Shown here: one piece after another, positions 57,830-64,000 of the stretch
Layout: each line of letters opens with the position of its first letter
Position numbering within the stretch: the stretch's first letter is position 1
The notes under the pieces: generated by a model
Told to the model about the DNA's origin: nothing
Databases searched by the model: none
The model's input: the letters and a program-made list of their open reading frames with translations, nothing else
DNA from: Limonium bicolor
Lineage: Eukaryota; Streptophyta; Magnoliopsida; Caryophyllales; Plumbaginaceae
Assembly (NCBI GenBank): GCA_023374045.1
Contig: CM041778.1
Span: 98,644,839 to 98,708,838 of the forward strand
Reading direction: 5' to 3'
Length of the DNA: 64,000 nucleotides
Translations under genes and position numbers: made by a program

Positions 57830-60692
57830 TGTCACCACCACGAGATTGGTCAATGACCTATCAGACCAGGGGGACCCCTCTATCCTAACGGCTTGGACCT
57901 AAGGACATAGTAACTAAGGCTTAATTAAACAAAAAACAGTTGAAGCAAAAAACAAAGAATGCATAACTATAAAGTATGAGAAATATGAGAATTAGAAATA
58001 GATATGTCAAGGCACCGACAAGAGTAACATAATGAAACAAAACTTGTTATATTTTACAAGCCAATTTATGGACAAACACGTTAATCTCAGATCGGTTTTC
58101 AAACTGGAAGCATTGTACAAGTGACAGGCTGCCGTGCGGGAAACAACAAGAATTTCAAACCAGATATGTATGTACAAGAGACAATTGATCCTTAAAGGTA
58201 ATTAAGCTGATGCTAGAAAGTGTTAAAAGAATTTCCAAACCCATGGATAGCCGTGAAGCTCAAAGTCCACCAGTATAGTCAACTTGCACGGTCCACGAAC
58301 AATTCCAAATCAAGAGAGTCCACACAGGTAAGCTTCGGTCCATTCCGACCAAGACAAGTGCACCTCGGTCAAATTGCAAACCAATGAGATAAGCATCAAA
58401 CCGAATAGCATAAACAACAACAAAGAATAAAGGGATAGTATACATGTTTCTGTCGGATTGAAATCCAAACCGACACCTAAACAAAAGGAAAGAAATTATG
58501 AATCTCACCAGAATCGAATTAATTAGCGAAACAGCAATCAAACTCTGAAAGAAGACGCAACAGAAAGAAAACCTTAAAAGCACACGCACTGAAAACTGAG
58601 ACAAAACCTCGCATGGGTTTGCAAAAGCCAGTCCGAACTGCGTTCATCTATCTTAGAGACTTAAAAGAAACCTCAGACCAGTAAGATTAACGAGCCTATA
58701 ACCACTTAAAGCAAAATAAACTTCTCTAAACTCACTAGGCAACAAATTATGAACTCAATCTAAACTGTGTGATGAGCTTATCAAGGTAGGGATAATCAAA
58801 GTGGGGCAGGCATATCGAAATTTCCCTTAACAGAGGGACCATGTTTAACTGATCGAACAATCCTCAACAATCAACATAAGAGAATCCGTCAATGACAATA
58901 TTTGAAACTCAGGTTTGTCATTAGCCAAGAATCCCTGGACCTAGCATGATACGAGCACAGTGGGCAGAAAAGGATCACACACTTTTCAACAGATAATTAA
59001 AGGACATGACGTGATCAAACTATATGCAGATCAAATACCCAGAGATCTAATCGAGCCACGGACATATGCGATAAACACACACACATTTCAGATAAGTATC
59101 AAAATATGCTTCAGGCTACAACCTCAAACAGTTTGGAAATATAAAGCAAATCGGTGAACAGATGAAAATCTCCTGTAAGAAACCACAGAACAAAAACAGA
59201 CATACCCATTAATTTGCAAATGAAATCGAAAGGGAAAAAAGAACCGAGGACAAAACCGAAGTCATGAGCAAGTGTCGGGCGCAGTCATGTGCAAGATCTA
59301 GATTTCCTTTCGCAAGTGAAAGGAACTTGTCGGGGATCAGGCTTAGAGCCTCTGAATAACTTACGCATCAAACTCAATCGCTGTACAGAGGGACCTGTTG
59401 ACGAATGAAGGAAAACAACATCGACAAAAGGGAATCTCAGGGTGTTTGTGAGGTCGAAAGAAAGATTAAACCCCGCCAGAGCTTGAAGACTGGAGGCGGT
59501 TGTCTTGTCAGATATCAAATGCACAACGAAGCATAGTTCTCTGAGACTCCTCGACGAAGGTTGGGTTTGTGATGGTTCATGTTTTTAGAGAAACTGAGCC
59601 ATTAAGCGTGAATTGTGTTCCTGGTTTTGGGATTTTTTAGTGAAGGAGAAAGTAGGAGGAGATGGTGGTGGTGATCTTTGAACATAGCCGTGAGTGAAAT
59701 AAGAACGAAGAAGGTGCAGCGCGGGTATGTTGCTTGTCGACAGCTCGGCTTGAGTGAAGAAGGTAGAGATGGTCGACAGAGAAGAGAATGTAGTGGTGAC
59801 GGGGTGATTTCCGGTGTAAATGGATGTGGTTGTCGACCGGAAGAAGGAGGGGCAACGAGCTCTTTGTTTCTGGGTTGTGGTTTTCGAAATCGTGGGCACC
59901 TGAGGGATGGAGTAGAAAGTTCTGTCTGAGAAAAAATGGAATGTTCGTCGGCTCTTCTTGGGATCTCCTTTGTAAGGTTTTTCTTGGTCGATTTGAGACG
60001 AAGACGGTAATGGTGATTGGAAGAGATTGAGAGGTTTCGTTTTTCTGGTTTTGAGATCGAGAAAGGAATCGATGGATGGAACGAGATGGATCGAGATCAT
60101 CATCGGGGAAGAAGAGGGAGTTAGTTCTTAGTAGATGAATGATCGAGAGGGGAGGGTTAAGTGGCGGACACTGTAGTCTGTAGGGTTTGTTTTTATGTTG
60201 TTGTTGTTTTATACAGAAGGGAATAGGGTTTAGAAGGTGGGTTGGGTTTTAATGTGGGCTTTTTGAAGCCAAGGGCTGAAAATAGAGTGGGTTCAAGGAA
60301 TTGGGCTAGGCCAGATTTCAACCAAGTGTGGATTGAGTTTGACAGATGAAAATGAGTGTGTATAAATAGAAATAAAAATAAAAATACTAATGTTAATAGT
60401 AGAATAAAATAAAATATAAGAAAAAGTGAATAGATGAATAAAAATAAAATAAAATAAAATAAAATAGTAAAATGAGTGAATAAACAAAAGGGGACGACCT
60501 TGAAACTGGACTGTCGATGGAAATTCATTTTCGAAGAATTGTGTTTTTTTTTTCTGAAATGTTTTGAAAAAGATTATAAAACGATGGTTTCGTCTTAGCA
60601 CGCACGTTAATAGGTTTTGAAAAAAGAAAGGCGACGACCCCTCTTATTATTTCGGAATTTGCTTTATGGGGTGAGAATTTTTGGTGTCTACA
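57830..60692 (+). mobile_element. LTR of the large non-coding element
   Basis: It runs from TGTCACCACC to GGTGTCTACA (2863 bp), with a purine-rich tract before it and a primer-binding-site-like sequence two bases after it. Open frames inside (including a 172-codon Ser/Thr/Phe-rich frame on the minus strand at 59585-60103) have no recognisable domain. The right third contains AAAATA repeats (60360-60480). Confidence 0.65.
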
Positions 60693-60768
60693 GATGGCTC
60701 CCCTTGATTCAATTCTGCAAGCCCTTGCAGAATTGGATCAAGGTTGACGGGACGCCAAAAATTCTCAC
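60671..60768. repeat. Nested inverted repeat spanning the LTR/primer site junction
   Basis: Outer arms GTGAGAATTTTTGGTGTC (60671-60688) and its complement with one mismatch (60751-60768) enclose inner arms TTGATTCAATTCTGCAAG (60704-60721) and its complement with one mismatch (60724-60741), around a 2-nt loop. Confidence 0.9.
60695..60710 (+). promoter_or_regulatory. Primer-binding-site-like sequence
   Basis: TGGCTCCCCTTGATTC lies two bases after the LTR. Its complement (GAATC, seven acceptor-stem bases, G, CCA) has the layout of a tRNA 3' end. I do not assign the tRNA. It sits inside the nested inverted repeat at 60671-60768. Confidence 0.55.
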
Positions 60769-60805
60769 TGCGGTTTATGATCTGTTCTTATGAATGCGGG
60801 TGCAC

Positions 60806-61786
60806 GGGGACTTATGACGGGCCCCAAATTGCGGTGATTGATGGTATGAGGACTAATGACGGGCCTCAACTAGATCTCGGTGTCTAGCTCTAGGACTAAT
60901 GACGGGCCTAGAATACGATCAAGCAACCTATGCATGAGGACTAATGACGGGCCTCAACTAGAACTCGATGTCTAGCTCTAGGACTTATGACGGGCCTAGA
61001 ATGCATCTTCGAAATGTATGAGGACTAATGACGGGCCTCAACTAGATCTCGGTGTCTAGCTCTAGGACTAATGACGGGCCTAGAATACAATCGGTAAATT
61101 GGTTATGCATGAGGACTAATGACGGGCCTCAACTAGAACTCGGTGTCTAGCTCTAGGACTTATGACGGGCCTAGAATGCATCTTCGAAATGTATGAGGAC
61201 TAATGACGGGCCTCAACTAGATCTCGGTGTCTAGCTCTAGGACTAATGACGGGCCTAGAATACAATCGGTAAATTGGTTATGCATGAGGACTAATGACGG
61301 GCCTCAACTAGAACTCGGTGTCTAGCTCTAGGACTTATGACGGGCCTAGAATGCATCTTCGAAATGTATGAGGACTAATGACGGGCCTCAACTAGATCTC
61401 GGTGTCTAGCTCTAGGACTAATGACGGGCCTAGAATACAATCGGTATATTGGTTATGCATGAGGACTAATGACGGGCCTCAACTAGAACTCGGTGTCTAG
61501 CTCTAGGACTTATGACGGGCCTAGAATGCATCTTCGAAATGTATGAGGACTAATGACGGGCCTCAACTAGATCTCGGTGTCTAGCTCTAGGACTAATGAC
61601 GGGCCTAGAATACAATCGGTATATTGGTTATGCATGAGGACTAATGACGGGCCTCAACTAGAACTCGGTGTCTAGCTCTAGGACTTATGACGGGCCTAGA
61701 ATGCATCTTCGAAATGTATGAGGACTAATGACGGGCCTCAACTAGATCTCTTGACATCTAGCTATAGGACTTATGACGGGCCTATA
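60806..61786. repeat. Tandem array of 23 hairpin units (higher-order period 175 bp)
   Basis: Each unit of about 43-44 bp has the 12-nt loop ACT(A/T)ATGACGGG between pairing arms. Arms are GGGG/CCCC (first unit), GAGG/CCTC (11 units), TCTAGG/CCTAGA (10 units) and TATAGG/CCTATA (last unit). GAGG and TCTAGG units alternate. Sets of four form a 175-bp higher-order repeat seen at 61020, 61195, 61370, 61545 and 61720. Confidence 0.95.
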
Positions 61787-64000
61787 ATACTTTGATCGAG
61801 TTGTACGAAACTCGTTGCTTTTCAGTGGTTGGTTGATTTGAGGATGACTCTGGTTATGGATTGATTCAGGATTTGATGCTTTTTGGTTGCTTCTGTGAGG
61901 AATGTGATGGTCAAATACTTTCGGTCGATGTCGCCTTTGACTTTGTCAGTGTGGGACTTTGTTTTGGTTTTATTTTTGGTGGTCTTGGCCCGATGTGCTC
62001 TATGGTTTCGGGATTTGGTACGACTCTTGGCTCCAGAGTTCGAGATGGCCCCGGTATGGCTCCTGGGTCTTTGTTTCGGTTTTTTGTGATTTTGTGGTCG
62101 GTTTTCGAAAGGATAGTTTTATAAATGAGTGACTTTGGGAACTTGGTGATCTTGATATGATCAAATGGCTTTGGTGTGATCGAATGGCTCCATTGCGGTC
62201 GGGTGGCTCCAGTGCGGTCAGATGGCTCCGGTTTGATATGTGACTCCCTTGTGAGCAACGACTCTGGGACGGTTGATGGGTTTGGCTTCGATATGATCCG
62301 AGGGCTCCGGTATGCTCGGATGGCCCCATTGCGGTTGGGTGGCTCCAGTGCGGTCGGATGGCCCCGACATGATTCACGACCTCATTGTGAGCAACGGCTC
62401 TGGGATGGTTGGTGGGTTTCGATTTAGATTGAGATTTTCGGGATGGTTGGTGGATTTCGATTTAGCTTGGATTTCGAGTCGAGTAGTGGGTCGATGTGAT
62501 TTGTGTACTTTGATGTGGTTGCCGTATTTTGGTTGTGGATGAATGGCTTTGGTATGGTCAGTTATGACTTCAGATTCCCCGAGATGGCTCTGGGATAGTT
62601 CAGGATGGCTCCGGGGAGGCTACAAGATGGCTCTTTGGTGATAGCGAGGAAGAAAGGGGAACTTTCTTTTGAGGTGGTCGTACCCTGGGCGGGCTGCCTA
62701 CGTACTCAATTTCTCATTGAGATCAGACCATACGTAGTTCGAACTATGTAGGCAAGGCCCTGGTAACGAAATGGCTCCGACAGGGATTTGAGGTGGCTCC
62801 TGTATTGTTCTCGAACTGTTGGGATGACGTTCCAAGGGTGTTTCAATGACAGATGATGGCTCCCGCATGGCTCCAGTTTGGTTCTGGATATGGTGTTGAT
62901 GAGGCTCGAGCATGACGCTGGATGGCTCCGGAATTGTCTTCGTACGGCCTCAGATGGCTTTAGCTTGGTTCGATGTGGCTCAAGGATAGCCCAGGATGGC
63001 TCCAAGATGGTTCGATGTAGCTTGATGATGGTCTGGGATGGCTCCAGTTCACATCTTTTGATCTAAAGTTATGCTTCAATAACTGCAACTGAAGTCGATT
63101 TTCAACGAGACTAGGTAGAGCTCTTACCAGTCGATGTTTGAAGGTGAAATGGTTAGGATGCATGCAAATACTAAGTGCTAGATGAGATGCAAGATGCATA
63201 TGCAGTTTTGAAGAGAAGGTATGATTCTATCTCTATTACTACGAGGTTTACGAATATAAGACATCTTCGGTTCGATCTTGAGTGATTGTTGAGCTCAAAT
63301 GCATGAATCACTTTTCTCTCATGAAGAGATACGGGTCAATCTCTCGTGAGTATGGCCGTGTGTGCTAATGTCGTGATGATACTCTTGATGCTCAGAGCAG
63401 TATTTTCCTAAGAATTTCTTTTCGAGGTATTGAACTTTCCGACCCTTACAAATTTCTCACCTGCAATGGGGTAGGCTGATTATGATTGGTAGTTTAATCG
63501 AAGAGTCACTCGCACTCGGATGACCTTGTAAAGTAAGGTCGCACTCATTCGCTCACAGTCCCTGTATTATGGGGTGGGACATGTTGATAGCAAGTACGAA
63601 GCTTATGATTCATGTTTCAGATCCGGTACTTTCAGTTAACGCTCATTAACTCATGAGTCAGAGGTCTTTATTGGGTTGTAACGGGGCTGAGGGGTATGAT
63701 GTATGTCACATGGGACTCTGGGATTTATTTGAGAATTGTGGAGCTTTTGTGCAATAGAGGACGTGTTTCGCCTTTGCCATGGGTGGAATGATTAGACTGG
63801 TTTTGATAACCTTTATTGATTTCTACGGGACATCATTGGTCCTTCAGATTTGGCTTCCTCATTCTTGTCTCTTCTGGTGTATGGTTTGAACTTTCTTCTC
63901 ATTTTCTTTTGTGAAATTGCATTTGGCTTGTCAATCTTCTCAAACGTTCTTTGCTTTGTATTTTGGCTTTCAGCTTTGGAGTCACATTGACTCACTGATC
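61787..64000 (+). mobile_element. Non-coding interior of the large LTR element, right of its LTR
   Basis: It continues beyond the window. Between 62160 and 63050 the word GATGGCTCC (with G(G/A)TGGC variants) recurs about twenty times at irregular 20-40 bp spacing, giving frames with no known domain. The GCTGCCTACGTACTCAATT module lies at 62694-62740. No gag or pol motif is seen up to position 64000. Confidence 0.5.

Noticed and set aside
59585..60103. 172-codon minus-strand open frame
   Set aside because: Ser/Thr/Phe-rich, no recognisable domain, lies inside an LTR; probably a by-product of composition.
60806..61786. Possible CRISPR-like array
   Set aside because: Units are direct tandem repeats with no unique spacers, in a plant retroelement; it is a higher-order satellite-like array.
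61861..63066. Overlapping open frames on both strands
   Set aside because: Produced by the GATGGCTCC word repeat, which lacks stops in several frames.

Overview
This is a stretch of a large, repeat-rich nuclear plant genome, most likely a eudicot. The plant signals are Ty3/gypsy, CACTA, hAT and MULE-type elements, and gene fragments of plant-specific families (PHT1 phosphate transporter, RLCK-VII kinase, SPINDLY, plant mobile domain). I see no rRNA, tRNA, CRISPR array or organellar sequence. Only one host gene looks intact: a two-coding-exon, minus-strand homologue of Arabidopsis At1g01500 at 41.96-43.56 kb, with probable 5' UTR sequence further right. The rest is mobile elements, decayed elements, tandem repeats and broken genes.

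Layout. 1-2590: part of a minus-strand LTR element (LTR 1106-2590). 2591-5085: decayed plus-strand gypsy pieces (RNase H tail, LTR-like promoter region, RT-RNase H). 5092-6085: fold-back element copy 1; copy 2 is at 17104-18112. 6190-8690: minus-strand gypsy with gag, protease and RT remnants, primer-binding site and LTR. 8945-9118: hAT-type MITE with a perfect 8-bp target duplication. 10224-16847: a CACTA transposon carrying minus-strand fragments of at least six unrelated host genes (PHT1, enolase, SPY in two pieces, a NEK kinase, cysteine synthase, RLCK), introns included. 18524-19848: hAT element with telomere-like subterminal repeats. 21.8-27.5 kb: a plant-mobile-domain gene with stop codons, split by a 4.56-kb solo LTR (22061-26624, TSD GTGGG). 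27.6-31.9 kb: low-complexity and repeated intergenic DNA. 32062-34822: hAT nested beside the right end of another CACTA (end 35428). 36984-39150: an LTR-like unit. 40.1-40.4 kb: minisatellite. 40.97-41.12 kb: a POT1-like OB-fold fragment. 44.97-46.93 kb: MULE remnant. 46934-51252: 3' LTR of a minus-strand gypsy element of the same family as the solo LTR, with its non-coding interior to about 55.1 kb. 55.2-64.0 kb: a long non-coding LTR element (LTR 57830-60692) rich in tandem repeats.

The most unusual signal is structural. The non-coding parts of several unrelated LTR elements hold tandem arrays of short hairpins whose stem sequences differ between units or between related LTRs while base pairing is kept. 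Two LTRs of one family carry, at the same relative position and with the same period of about 72 bp, arrays with quite different stem sequences. A 23-unit array at 60.8-61.8 kb keeps a 12-nt loop while its stems change in a compensatory way, and the interior at 52.4-55.1 kb reads as a chain of different small hairpins. Coordinates and base pairing were read by eye. Statistical support needs the computations named in the findings.
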